In this document: piece after piece, positions 1 to 8,959 of the stretch
Numbering within the stretch: the stretch's first letter is position 1
How the letters are laid out: every line of letters begins with the position of its first letter
Source: Zygnema cylindricum
Lineage: Eukaryota; Streptophyta; Zygnematophyceae; Zygnematales; Zygnemataceae
Assembly (NCBI GenBank): GCA_037447655.1
Contig: JBBHKE010001737.1
Span: 1 to 27,908 of the forward strand
DNA length: 27,908 nt
Direction of reading: 5' to 3'
Translations under genes and position numbers: made by a program
Notes under the pieces: generated by a model
Databases searched by the model: none
What the model was told of the DNA's origin: nothing
The model's input: only the letters and a program-made list of their open reading frames with translations

Positions 1-701
1 TTCCTTATTTGGTTATGTGTCTTTGTTCCCTGTCATGTTTGTTTCCCTTTAATGTTTCTTTTCTGCCAGTTTTTTCCTGTTAAGTTTTTTCTGTTATGTC
101 TTGTTTATGTTATTTTATTCTTCCCTCTCATAATTGAAAAGTCAAGAGAGATTTGCCCCTCCTCTCCAACTCTCTCCTCGCTCTCTGTCTCTCTCCCTCT
201 CTCCAATTTCTGTGAACTTTCTGTTCAGAAGTATGACAATTTTTTGTTTAGTTGGCCCTTTTTTATTTTTTGAATTCCTGTTGTCCCTTCGTTCTTTGTA
301 AACGTTTTATTAGTTTGCAATTCCGTTAAACTGTAATTTCGTTAAACTGTAATTCCGTAAACTGGAATTTCCTTTGTGTTAAACCCGTATTCCCTCAAAC
401 TGAGGTTTCCTTAGTTTTTGTTAAACCGTTATTCAGTTAAACTGTTTTTTTTGTTTGACTGTTATTCCGTCTTAACTCTTGTTTTGTTGAAGTCATTTTC
501 TATTTAACTGTTATTCCTTAAAATGTTTTTTCCTGCAGTCATTCCATTAAACTGTTTTTATGTCAATCCTTTTTTTCTGTTAAATTGTTTTTTCTTTGAA
601 CCGCCGTCCCATTAAACTGCTATTCCGTCAACCTGTTATTCCGTGACTTGCAGTTCCGTTGAACTGTTACAGAACTGACATGGAAACGGGGGTTTTTTCA
701 G
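1..701 (+). repeat. Upstream MCCA intron with a degenerate 16-18 bp tandem repeat
   Basis: No coding exon could be found here. From about 318 to 670 the sequence cycles through variants of GTTAAACTGTTATTCC with a period near 17 bases, drifting strongly between copies. A short CT tract lies at 165-206. The stretch ends in the acceptor of the first visible MCCA exon, so it is read as intron. Confidence 0.65.
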
Positions 702-761
702 CCGTCGTTGGATTCCGAGTCTCGGAAGCGAATGGGAGAGGCAGCGGTAAATGCAGCGAAA
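702..761 (+). CDS. MCCA (MCCC1): MCCA exon 1 of those in window
   Basis: Twenty codons between a TTTTTTCAG acceptor ending at 701 and a GTGAGT donor at 762, phase 0 on both sides. It encodes [14 protein letters not shown], the helix that follows the 'EEAPAP' segment in other MCC alpha subunits. The preceding exon is not in the window. Confidence 0.83.
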
Positions 762-1738
762 GTGAGTTCATTTTTTTTTTCTTTTCTTCCTTTTTCATTT
801 TCTTTTTTTTTCTTTTTCATTTTGTTTGATTTTGAGTTGCTTCTGAAAACTATTTCAAGTGAGTGTTTCTTTTTTTATTTATTGTTGGGCTTATGTTTTC
901 TTTTTATTACTATTTCAGGTTACTTCTGAATTAGGTTTCGAGCCGATATATTTGAATATAGTTTATTTTATTTATTTATTTTTTAAACAAAGAAGTCGAG
1001 GGGAAAAAATCCCCATGTTTTATGATCGTCATTCTCCCAAACAAGGGAGAAGGAGAACAAGAGAGAGAGGGGAAGCGAGAGAGGGAGGGAGAGGGAGTGA
1101 GAGAGGGAGGAGGGAGGGAGAGAGGGAGAGGGAGAGATAAGCCTATTTTCTTACCCTTGGTGGATATTTCCAGGCTGTCGGATATGTGAGTGCGGGAACT
1201 GTGGAGTTCATTGTCGATATATCAACCGGCGAGTTTTTTTTTATGGAAATGAATACTCGATTGCAGGTATGTTTTTTTCAATCTCTTTTAGTTTAACTAA
1301 TATTATGCGGTTTTAGTTTTTTTTAGGGGTAATTCAGTTTCTGAGTTTTATTTTTGTGGTGCTTTACTTCGATTTTTTGAGTTTGATTAAGTCGCTGAAG
1401 TTGGTCAATTTTAATTTTTGGAAAAGTTGTGTGCTGTAGTTTGTTGTTTTGTGTGAAATTAGAATTAAAGATGGTGAAATTTCTGTTCATTTCTTTAATT
1501 ACTGTTTTTCTTAGCTCTATTTTAGTATGTTGGTTCTTAAAAATCCACAGCTGAAAAGACCATCAAAAGGAAACAAAAAAGAAAAAAATAATAAAAAAAG
1601 AATAACAAAAGTACCCAAAAAACTCCCCCTGGAAGATAAGCTGCAGAAATCTACTAGAACAAAAACCACACAAAAATGAAACTCGCAGAAAAAAAACCCA
1701 CGGAAAAAACATGTACAGCAAAAATAGTGTTGTAATTC

Positions 1739-1781
<43 letters not shown>

Positions 1782-4700
1782 ACGCACACGCACACGCATG
1801 TATATTGTGTGGGGTTTTGTAAGCCGAACATTTAACCTCTGTTTTTTTTATTGCCAAAGTTTATTTTTCAAGGTGGAGCTTCTGATTACGTAGCTAAACA
1901 ACTCCGTTTTTTTATTTTATTTTTTTGTTATTTATTATTCGTTATCTTTTTTTTTGTGAAACTTTGATTATTTTAAGGTGGAGCATCCGATCACGGAGCT
2001 GATGTTTTTTTTTCTTTTTCTGCTTTCCTTTTTTTTTTGCCAAATCGTCTTTTTTAAGACGGAAAAAAAAACATTCAATTATGGAACTAATAACCTCAGT
2101 TTTTTTGTTTTTTTTTGTTTTTAGGTGGAGCATCCGATCACAGAACTGATAACGGGAGTGGATTTGGTGGAGTGGCAAATTAGAGTGGCCCAGGGGGAGC
2201 CACTCCCTCTACCCCAGGACCAGATCAAAGTCTCCGGTCAGAACCTTTTTTTTTTTTTTGGAAGGAAAAGGTCTAATTAGGTGTTTGGTAAGAAGAAGGA
2301 AAATATTTTTTTTCAGGGAGAAAGAGTAACAAAATGGACACACATGCAAAAAAAATAAAAAAAGGTGCATAAAATATGCAGTGTTAATGTGCAGATAATA
2401 ATGCACCCTTTGTCGTCTTCCTGCCCTTTGTCATTTTCTGACTCTTTTGTCATTTTCCGACCTTTTTGGCGCCTTCTCACTCTTTTGTGGTTTTCTTAAT
2501 ATTTTGTCATTTTCTGACTCTTTTGTCGTTTTCTGTTTTGTCGTTTTGTGGGCAGGGTGCGCGGTGGAGGCCCGGGTGTGCGCGGAGGCAGTGGCTCGGG
2601 GGTTTGTGCCGATGGGGGGGCCGCTGAGGAGGTGCAGGGAGCCGGAGGAGGGAGAGACAGGTGGGGGGGAAGGGAGGAGGGAGAGGGAGGGAGGGGGGGA
2701 GAGGGGAAGAGAGGGGGGGAGGGGGGGAGAGGGGAGTTAGATTGGAAGTCATATGAATAAGCGGTTGAAGTAGCGAAGACTAAATCTCTCGAGAGTCAAA
2801 GGGACCTCTCAGGGGTCAAAGGTCCTTTGTGCCCTTAAAGGGTCACTTTTTAACTCTTTTATCAAAGGTAGGCACAAAGGACAAAGGACAAAGGACAATT
2901 ATCGAATCCTATGTCCGACCCTCGATCCTCGAGCAAAAGCCGTAGGACGGCGAAAACTATCTCGATAATATCGATCAATTGTACCTCGATAATTAAACTA
3001 CAACTAAATGGATAATCTCGACACTAGGATAAGCTATAAACCATAGACCATAGGTTCTGGATTCCGATCTGTACTAGAATTCTGCACCAAAAGACAAAAT
3101 CCTAGCCGGAAAGCCGCTTCTACCAAAGATAGAACCCCAACGAAAAGGGGGGGGGAGAAGGGAGGAGTGATTTGCTTTTTTTTCATTCATTCATTTATTT
3201 TTTGGTCTGTTTATTCATTCATTCATTTATTTATTTGTCTGTTTACTCATTCATTCATTTATTTATTTGTCTGTTTATTCATTCATTCAATTTTTTTTTT
3301 TTAGTGCGAGTGGAGACGGGGGTGAGGGAGGGAGGCGAGGTGAGTCCGTACTACGACTCCATGGTCGCCAAGCTGGCGGTGTGGGGCCCGGACCGGATAT
3401 CAGCCATGAGGCGGTTAAGGGAACGGCTCGGGGACTACCAGGTGGGGTGCAGGGAGGGAGAGAGGGAGAGGGGGGGATAAAATGACTTGCTTTTAAGATA
3501 ATGTGAAACATAATTTTAGAGAGGGATGGTTTGAAAAGGTGTTTTGGGAGTTGTGAAGGGCGGGGGATAAGGGGAGGGTTTGTGGTATGGGGAAGGCTTT
3601 TGATTCGGGTTTTATGATTGTAAAATTTGAAAAAAAAGTGTTTTTTTTTTCTTTTCTATTCGTCAAATGTGAACTCAGAAACTTGTGAAATTGTCTTAAA
3701 GTTTCATTGAAGATGAAACCAAAACCGAAAATAAAGCTAAAACTGAAACTAGAACTGAAACTGGAACTATAATTGAAGCCGAAACCGAAAGTGAAAGTAA
3801 AACATGACAAATGGGAAACTAAAATTAAAACTAAAACTTGCAACTAAAACTGTAAAAGGTAAGACATCTTTTCAGACGTTTAATGGAAGGGACTCCTGTG
3901 ACTTTGCCCCTCATGTCTCTCTCTCTCTCTCTCGCTCTCTCCCTCTCTCTCTCTCTCCCTCACACACTCCTCCCCTCCCCCTCCCTCTCCCTCTCCCTCC
4001 TCTCTCTCCCACAGATTGCCGGTGTCCCCACCAACCTCTCCTTCCTCCAATCCGTGGTCTCCCACCCTTCCTTTCTTTCCGGAGACTTCTCGACCAATTT
4101 TATTTCCGAACACCGGGAAGAATTATGGCCTAAAAAAAATAGAGAAAATAAAAGTACTTTTTTCGATGGAAAAAAATGTTTCGATTTTCTACCGGAATCA
4201 AAAGAGGAGGCGGCGATTTTGAGCGCTGCGGGAATTTGTCTTCAGGAAAGATTTTGGTCTCAAAAAGGATTTAATAAAACGGGGAGAAATGGTGAGCGAT
4301 TTTTGTTTTGGTTTTTTGTTTTTTTTAATTTTTCATGAATACTTTTTTAGTAGTTTTTTAAGATTTCTACTTTTCTCCTTTTTTTTTTTTTTGGAAACAC
4401 AGTCTCGCTTTCCGCAATCAGTTTCACTTGAAGATTATTTAATTTTTTGAAGGTACTTAAACCATATAAAAATATATAAATAATTATAAGTTTGGTTTTC
4501 TCCCATTTTCATAATTTTCGCTTTTTGTTTTAATGAGATCGATAGAAAGGTAAGAATCTTAACTTTTTGACGAAAGTTTTCGATAAAAACAAATTTAGAA
4601 GTTGTACAAGGAGCAACATGACTTTTAAAAGTGGAAAAAAAACATGAAATATGAATTTTATGTTTGTAGGTTTAATTTTCAGATGTAGGTTTTTGTTCTA

Positions 4701-6351
4701 AAATAACTTCCTGCTAGAAGTATAAATCAAGAAAACAAAAAAAACAAAAAAAACAAACAAACAAACAAGAAAAACTGAAAAGAGAAAATATAAAGGCCTG
4801 GAAAGGAAAAGTGGAAGAAAATGCAAAAACTCTCTATTTACCTTTATTTAGTGTGGTGGATTTGCAGAATTAGAGAACATTTGGTCGAAAGGATCGGGTT
4901 TCAGAATAAATCATTTTTACGAACGGAAAATTGACTTAATTTCGACGATTGACGGAATAGCGGAAACAAAATCTCTCATGGAACTGACCATCCGTTATTG
5001 TTCGGATGGAGATTTTGAAGTCCAGGTGAGAGTTTTATGTTATTTTATTTTATCGTACTTCAGTCTTTTAGGTGCTAAAAATAGGGATATACTGACATTT
5101 GGTTTAACTTTGTGGTTTAAATTCGCATTTCAAAATTCTAATTAAAAAACGCAAAATGTCCTTTTCCAAACTACAGGATTGTTGTTTAAATTCATAGCCT
5201 CCATAAAATAAAAAAATGTAAAAAAATTGTTAAAAGATGTTTGTGTGGTCGAGACGTACAATTTACTTAAAAATGCGCCAAGGAAAAAAAAAAAAACTGC
5301 TTTTCCAGGTGCCAGGTGGCGCCACTATATTGGTCGCGGGGGAGGTGGAAGGAGAGGACGGGACCACCCTCCGTTTGAGGGCAGGAGATGTTGCCACGTC
5401 AGCATCTCTTTTTCAGTACATTCAGGTTTTTATTTCCACACGTTTTCACTTCCAGCTCATATTCCAGTTTCAGATTTTAGTTTCTGTCTCAGTTCCAGTT
5501 TTAAATTTCAAATTTCAAATTTCTTAGTTTTTTTGCTTTTTTACCTTGGAGACTCAGTCGACCTCCTCTCTTTCCCTTCGCGCGCTCTCTCTTTCCTCCT
5601 CTTTCCTCTGTCCCCCACTCCCTCCCTCTCCATCCCTCTCCCTCCCTCAAATTCCCGTCTTTTTTCACAGGACCACAATCGTCACGTCTACTTGTGGGTA
5701 AACGGAAACCATTTCCAATTTTTAGTTCCCGTAAAAGAACACATTATAGAGGAATCTCTCCCGGGAAATGGGGTACAAATGGGGTCTAAAAAAAAAGAAA
5801 TAAAAGGCGCGGTCGTGACGCCCATGGCGGGGAGAGTCGTGAAAGTCGCGAAAAGTTCGGGAAATGTCGTCGAAAAAGGAGAGCAAGTTGTGGTTTTAGA
5901 AGCGATGAAAATGGAGGTAAACATGAAATTATCCTCTCCCTCTCTCTCTCTCTCCCTCTCTCTCTCTCCCCCTCCCTCCTTCCCTCCCTCCCTCCCTCCC
6001 TCCCTCCCTCCTCCCTCCCTCCCTCCCTCCTTCCCTCCCTCTCCCCCTTCCTCCCTCCCCCTTCCCTTGTGGAGGATTCAAACTAAAGACTTGAAGGAGA
6101 ATAGAAGAAAAAAATTAACCTTTTAACCTTTTGGGATGTTTTGGGGATTGATTGATTTATTGAAGTTATTGATTTATTTATTCTTATGTTTATTTATTTA
6201 TTTATTTATCCAGCATGTAGTAAAAGCTCCTCATAAAGGACAAATTTCCGATCTTCGAGTAAAAGTGGGCGATCAAGTCGCCGACGGAACTGTTTTGTTT
6301 ATTTTGAAGGTAAAATTGAAACCAAAAAAATATTTTTACGTGTATTTTTAA
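702..6351 (+). CDS. MCCA (MCCC1): 3-methylcrotonyl-CoA carboxylase alpha (biotin-carrying) subunit, 5' partial, ten exons
   Basis: Known role: ATP-dependent carboxylation of the enzyme's own biotin, which the beta subunit then uses to carboxylate 3-methylcrotonyl-CoA in mitochondrial leucine breakdown. Exons read from the sequence: 702-761, 1174-1266, 2125-2236, 2556-2660, 3305-3441, 4015-4291, 4868-5025, 5309-5425, 5671-5916, 6214-6351. They total 1443 nt and stay in one frame (480 residues plus stop). All nine internal introns are GT-AG. Order of domains: C-terminal half of biotin carboxylase ([21 protein letters not shown]), the poorly conserved BT linker domain, then the biotinyl domain with EAMKME. 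The GEPLP...Q segment and the T-FIS-H pattern after the carboxylase core favour MCC over propionyl-CoA or acetyl-CoA carboxylase. The N-terminal targeting peptide and ATP-grasp start lie outside the window. The last codons are uncertain because a GT follows the final conserved Lys. Confidence 0.87.
1058..1137 (+). repeat. GA/GGGA purine tract in MCCA intron
   Basis: About 80 bases of almost pure purine on the plus strand, between the first and second visible exons. Similar tracts recur in intron 4 (2654-2735) and at 8315-8428. Confidence 0.8.
1174..1266 (+). CDS. MCCA (MCCC1): MCCA exon 2 (biotin carboxylase active-site strand)
   Basis: Thirty-one codons, phase 0 at both ends, acceptor CAG at 1171-1173, donor GTATGT at 1267. 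It encodes GTVEFIVD and the catalytic MEMNTRLQ segment. The Glu and Asn that bind ATP-magnesium and the Arg of the carboxylation centre are all present. Confidence 0.9.
1741..1798 (+). repeat. Compound (CA)n-(CGCACA)n microsatellite
   Basis: Pure CA repeat (1740-1770) grading into CGCACA hexamers (1771-1798), in the intron before MCCA exon 3. It explains the Val-Cys and Thr-His repeats in spurious open frames here. Confidence 0.95.
1852..2124 (+). repeat. Decayed tandem copies of the 5' edge of MCCA exon 3
   Basis: The first bases of exon 3 (GTGGAGCATCCGATCACAGA, from 2125) recur upstream. A near-perfect copy lies at 1978-2004, about two differences in 26 bases and preceded by TTTTAAG. A diverged copy with an in-frame stop is at 1873-1903. 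A further diverged copy at 2072-2099 lacks the first six bases. The first and third are preceded by TTGCCAAA plus a T-rich run, so the repeated unit includes the acceptor region. Confidence 0.75.
2125..2236 (+). CDS. MCCA (MCCC1): MCCA exon 3 (VEHPITE segment)
   Basis: Acceptor TTTTTAG ending at 2124, donor GTCAGA at 2237, leaving phase 1. It begins [18 protein letters not shown], directly continuing the active-site segment of exon 2, and contains the GEPLPLPQ stretch typical of MCC alpha. Its first 25-30 bases are repeated in decayed form three times in the intron upstream. Confidence 0.9.
2407..2550 (+). repeat. 18-19 bp tandem repeat forming the acceptor tract of MCCA exon 4
   Basis: Seven to eight copies of CTCTTTTGTCATTTTCTGA-like units run up to the CAG at 2553-2555. 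The pyrimidine-rich repeat therefore serves as the polypyrimidine tract of this intron. Confidence 0.8.
2556..2660 (+). CDS. MCCA (MCCC1): MCCA exon 4 (biotin carboxylase C-terminal domain)
   Basis: Acceptor GGGCAG ending at 2555, donor GTGGGG at 2661. It enters and leaves in phase 1. It encodes [13 protein letters not shown] and then a G-rich stretch, [12 protein letters not shown]. Most family members have His where this has Cys after the first Gly (GHA-EAR) and AED where this has AEA. Confidence 0.82.
2661..3304 (+). repeat. MCCA intron 4: GA tract, foreign-looking middle, CATT satellite
   Basis: The intron starts with a GGGA tract to 2735. The middle (2760-3150) has a different texture, with TCGATAAT motifs and three ACAAAGG repeats at 2873-2895, resembling the TATCG-rich DNA far to the right. 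The end (3184-3288) is three full copies plus a partial of a 32-bp unit starting CATTCATTCATTTATTTATT. No coding exon was seen in the middle part. Confidence 0.7.
3305..3441 (+). CDS. MCCA (MCCC1): MCCA exon 5 (end of biotin carboxylase domain)
   Basis: Acceptor TTTTTAG ending at 3304, donor GTGGGG at 3442. Enters in phase 1, leaves in phase 0. It encodes [20 protein letters not shown] followed by KLAVWGPDR, the conserved 'ETGV..G..V...YD.M.AKL.VW' block of biotin carboxylases. Confidence 0.9.
3712..3855 (+). repeat. Degenerate GAAACT hexamer array in MCCA intron 5
   Basis: About 140 bases made of GAAACT, AAAACT and GAAACC hexamers. The six-base period gives open frames on both strands (for instance GFGF and SFSF repeats on the minus strand) which are artefacts. 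A CT tract (3918-4010) then leads to the exon 6 acceptor. Confidence 0.8.
4015..4291 (+). CDS. MCCA (MCCC1): MCCA exon 6 (start of BT domain)
   Basis: Acceptor CACAG ending at 4014 behind a long CT tract, donor GTGAGC at 4292, leaving phase 1. It begins [20 protein letters not shown], matching the 'IVGL.TN..FL......HP.F' segment, then has STNFISEH. The rest is Lys-rich and poorly conserved, as usual for the BT linker. Confidence 0.87.
4868..5025 (+). CDS. MCCA (MCCC1): MCCA exon 7 (BT domain)
   Basis: Acceptor TTTGCAG ending at 4867, donor GTGAGA at 5026. Enters in phase 1, leaves in phase 0. It encodes the beta-barrel part of the BT domain; similarity is weak by eye, but the frame is open throughout and both splice sites fit the phases of the neighbouring exons. 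Confidence 0.78.
5309..5425 (+). CDS. MCCA (MCCC1): MCCA exon 8 (BT domain)
   Basis: Thirty-nine codons, phase 0. Acceptor TTTTCCAG ends at 5308; the donor GTTTTT at 5426 is weak. The predicted segment [14 protein letters not shown] followed by exon 9 HVYLW aligns with the 'VAS.A.L......IYLF' strand pair of MCC alpha, which supports this donor over an earlier GT at 5389. Confidence 0.72.
5440..5526 (+). repeat. Degenerate AGTTTC hexamer array in MCCA intron 8
   Basis: Units of CAGTTC, CAGTTT and AGTTTC, the reverse complement of the hexamer in intron 5, followed by three AATTTCAAATTTC-like copies and a CT tract (5555-5650). Confidence 0.7.
5671..5916 (+). CDS. MCCA (MCCC1): MCCA exon 9 (biotinylation site)
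   Basis: Eighty-two codons, phase 0, acceptor TTTTTTCACAG ending at 5670, donor GTAAAC at 5917. It encodes the end of the BT domain ([13 protein letters not shown]) and the first half of the biotinyl domain: APMAGRV-like [22 protein letters not shown]. The Lys that would carry biotin is codon 5908-5910. Confidence 0.93.
5936..6063 (+). repeat. CTCTCC/CCCTCC pyrimidine tract in MCCA intron 9
   Basis: CT dinucleotides grading into CCCTCC units directly after the exon carrying the biotin site. It can be read through in frame, which produces a false extension of the biotinyl domain; the VKAPHKG continuation at 6220 shows it is intron. Confidence 0.85.
6214..6351 (+). CDS. MCCA (MCCC1): MCCA exon 10 (end of biotinyl domain, probable stop)
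   Basis: Acceptor TTATCCAG ends at 6213 behind a TTTA repeat. It encodes [20 protein letters not shown] and ends GTVLFILK, the second half of the biotinyl fold. Read straight on, thirteen further codons lead to TAA at 6349-6351. A GTAAAA directly after LFILK (from 6310) could be a donor to a short unseen last exon, so the final residues are not certain. Confidence 0.8.
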   Translation, partial: HVVKAPHKGQISDLRVKVGDQVADGTVLFILKVKLKPKKYFYVYF

Positions 6352-7470
6352 AATTGGAAAACAAAAGCTATGCGTTTTGCTTAATTTTAATCTTTTTGGT
6401 AGGTTCGGATGAGTTTTATCTCAATTTTTACGTCGGAATCGGTTTAATTTCAGAAGATCATCTCAAATTGCAAATGAAATTAACAAAACAAAAAAAAAAG
6501 AGAGAGAAATGTTTGGGACAAAGAAAAATTGGTTGTGAGAGGATTTTTTGTACTTTTCTGCCTTTTGTAACTGAATTAAAATGTTATAGTTCATTATCGT
6601 ATTAGGAAACACTTCAGATTTTTTCACTTTAAAAAAAAAAGTTTTCATTTAGTTTTTACCTTTCAATATCTTTATGGTTTGACGTTTGTTTTACAAAATG
6701 CAAATCTCCAATTTATGGTTTTGTAACCGTACGTTTTTGTTTTTTGAATTTTCTTTTTGCATAGGAGTAGTAAAAAAAAGAAAATTGAGGAGAAAACGAT
6801 TCTTATATCGAAGAGGGAGAATTTTTGAATGTAAAAAAAGCCCTTTCGGTGAGTTTTGGAGTTTTTTTTTTGTTGAGAAAAGAAAAGTTTTGAAAAGAAA
6901 TTTGTGTGTGTGAATAACTATGTAAAATGTGAATAATTTTACGTCGAAACGAAAAAAGATGATTGGTTTATTGATGTGCGATTAAATGTAAATAGATATC
7001 GAAAGTGTTAATATGAAACATTGGAGGGTTAGAAGACTCTCATTTTTTTTTTGTTTTTTTTTTTTTTTGTAATAATTGTAATTTGGTAGTTAGGATTTTG
7101 TACTTCTTAACGTGATTTTTGACGAGATACATGTATTGTCCGTTGTATATTTTGTCGTTACTTTGTATAAACATTTTTTATTTTTTAGTTATTAGAATAT
7201 AGGTGTCAAATTGAAATGACATTAGAGTTTTTCCCTAATGGATAGAAAAAGAAAAAAAAAAACATCAGGAGAGGATTTTGTTTGGATGTTGTTTTTTTAA
7301 TAATAATAAAAAAAAAACAAAGAGTTTCGTCAAAAAAAAAATCGATGCGAGTTGGTAGAGAGCTCGACATGAATATGCTTCCAAAAATTATTTCCTTTTT
7401 AGGGTTTTTCGCATTTAAATGGGTTTTTAGTTTTCAATATTATGAATATGTCTGTGTTTTTTATATGGAT

Positions 7471-7597
7471 AAAATCTTAAAAAAGGAAATATAACCTTTT
7501 TAAGATTCTTATAAAACGAAATAAGATCTTTTCAAGAATCTTATGAAAGGAAATAAGATCTTTTTAAGAATCTTGTAAAAGGAAATAAGATCATTTT
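7471..7597 (+). repeat. 32-bp tandem repeat, about 3.5 copies
   Basis: Units start CTTTTTAAGAATCTT and end AAGGAAATAAGAT. Full copies begin at 7496, 7528 and 7560, with a partial copy before (7471-7494). The unit contains AAGATTCTT/AAGAATCTT half-palindromes. Confidence 0.85.
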
Positions 7598-8227
7598 AAC
7601 TTGTAAATTGTAAATGGTATTTGTCTCCTTGTTGTTTTTTTTTATTTTTTTTTGGGTTTTGTAGTCCACGATTAACCTTTATACCCTTTTGTTCTACTTT
7701 GACTTTCGATTTAACGACATAAAAAAATGAGAGTAAGACAAAAGATGTCAATCATAAAAAGTCAACGGTCTTCATGAGGGTCCCTAGTAAAGTCAACTAT
7801 ACTGTGGAATACCGAGGGCGGTTGGTCCTTCAATTTAGGATTTTTAGCGTGGATAGAGAATTGTAAAAAAAGTTTAAAGGTGTTTCTAAAAATGATTTCG
7901 CACCTAATTTTTTTTTGGAGAATTGTACTTTTTTTTTTGTTTGTAGTTTCCAAAAAATAAGTACAAGAAAAAAGGTTTTAAGTTTGCAAAAAAGTATATG
8001 AATTATTGCTTCATGAAAAAAACACAAAATTAATAAACAAAAATAAATTATAATTAATTAATTGTAATATAGAACCAAACAGGTGTTAAAAAGTAAAAAC
8101 CACTTTAATTGTATGAGAGGTAGAAAATGGGCAAAAAGTCTTTCTATATCTAAGAAAGTCACGAATTACAAAAAAAAATAAAAAAAAATAACAATAATAT
8201 TAATTTTTTTTTTTGGTTTTGTTGATT

Positions 8228-8249
8228 CTAACTGAATTTTTTCAGTTAG
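8228..8249. other. Perfect 9-bp hairpin
   Basis: CTAACTGAA, TTTT loop, TTCAGTTAG. It stands alone in AT-rich DNA, and no gene ends nearby on either strand that would make it a terminator. Confidence 0.6.
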
Positions 8250-8314
8250 ACGATGCTTAACAAAGCGACATAGAATTGAAGAATTATCTGTATTCCTTCT
8301 TTTAATAAGTTGAA

Positions 8315-8428
8315 AGGGGGAGAGAGGGAGAGAGAGAGATAGAAAAAGAGATGGAGCGATAGAGACAACAGAGAAATAAGAGGAGAGGGGAGAGCGAGAA
8401 ACGGAGAGAGAGAGGGAGAGAGGGATTA
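8315..8428 (+). repeat. GA-rich purine tract
   Basis: Over 100 bases of GAGAGA/GGGAGA with scattered interruptions, like the tracts inside the MCCA introns. Confidence 0.8.
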
Positions 8429-8715
8429 GAGTGAAGTTCTAATATATGTAGTGTGATAATCTATCTTTTGTAAAGCTTTTAATACGAAGATTTTCACACA
8501 AGATGGGAACAACAAAATAAATACCATGTTATAAATGAATCGATGAATAAATTTATAAAATGACACAAAATTTTGAAATTGGACCCTTATGATGACTTGT
8601 CGGGTAGTATCTAGTAAATTTTAAAGGGAAAAAAACAAATTATTCTAGAAAAAAAAATTCACAATTATCTCACAATTGTAATATATCATATTGAGATGAC
8701 AGGATCGAAGAAAAT

Positions 8716-8906
8716 GTTGAAGGTCATGGGCATTTTGACTTGACTGTGATCCACTCGCGAAGGCGTCACACTCGCACCAGCTGGTATATTCGTCCCAGCA
8801 GCGGGCGTATTCGTCCAAGCAGCGGGCGCAAGAGGAGCACCTTCGTCCCAGCAGCGGGCGCAAGAGGAGCACTTGGGCCAGCAGGGACTGAGCCATTATC
8901 AGACAT
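8716..8906 (-). pseudogene. Copia-type gag, N-terminal fragment (element D)
   Basis: Starts at ATG (8906-8904) with MSDNGSVPAGPSAPLAPAAG. It then needs a frame change, after which the reading continues TNTPAAGTNIPAGASVTP and RVDHSQVKMPMTFN. Three copies of an APAAGT-like coding repeat are visible (GCAGCGGGCG on the plus strand). The part from TNIPAG to MTFN matches the gag start of element C (15092 to about 15001) at about nine of ten bases; similarity stops abruptly after MTFN at about 8716. Gag would be the capsid protein of the element. This is a non-functional fragment that sits directly behind an LTR. Confidence 0.75.
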
Positions 8907-8959
8907 GACAGCAGAAGCAAACCCAAAGAGAAATACCTATTTGATTAGATCTATAGTGT

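Larger units (their letters stand above)
6352..8715. other. AT-rich intergenic DNA
   Basis: No gene was seen. Open frames here are short, Lys/Phe-rich and lack any recognisable motif. It holds the MCCA 3' untranslated region of unknown length, a 32-bp tandem repeat (7471-7597), a short hairpin (8228-8249) and a GA tract (8315-8428). A slightly more GC-rich patch at 7738-7860 could be an old insertion, but nothing in it was recognised. Confidence 0.6.

Noticed and set aside
1517-1857. Minus-strand open frames of about 100 codons with Cys-Val runs
   Set aside because: They are translations of the CA microsatellite and T/A-rich intron, with no other coding sign.
3184-3288. CRISPR-like array
   Set aside because: The 32-bp units are contiguous without spacers and made of CATT/TTTA words; this is a eukaryotic intron minisatellite.
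3493-3843. Minus-strand 116-codon frame with FGFG and SFSF repeats
   Set aside because: It arises from the six-base periodic GAAACT array, which stays open in several frames.
5917-6126. Continuous reading of MCCA exon 9 into the CCCTCC tract
   Set aside because: It gives a Ser/Leu/Pro repeat in place of the biotinyl fold; the proper continuation is found at 6214 after a good acceptor.
8645-8926. Cys-rich 93-codon minus-strand frame, at first like a small secreted protein
   Set aside because: The same DNA read in other frames is copia gag (MSDNGSVPAG...), matched at 15001-15092.
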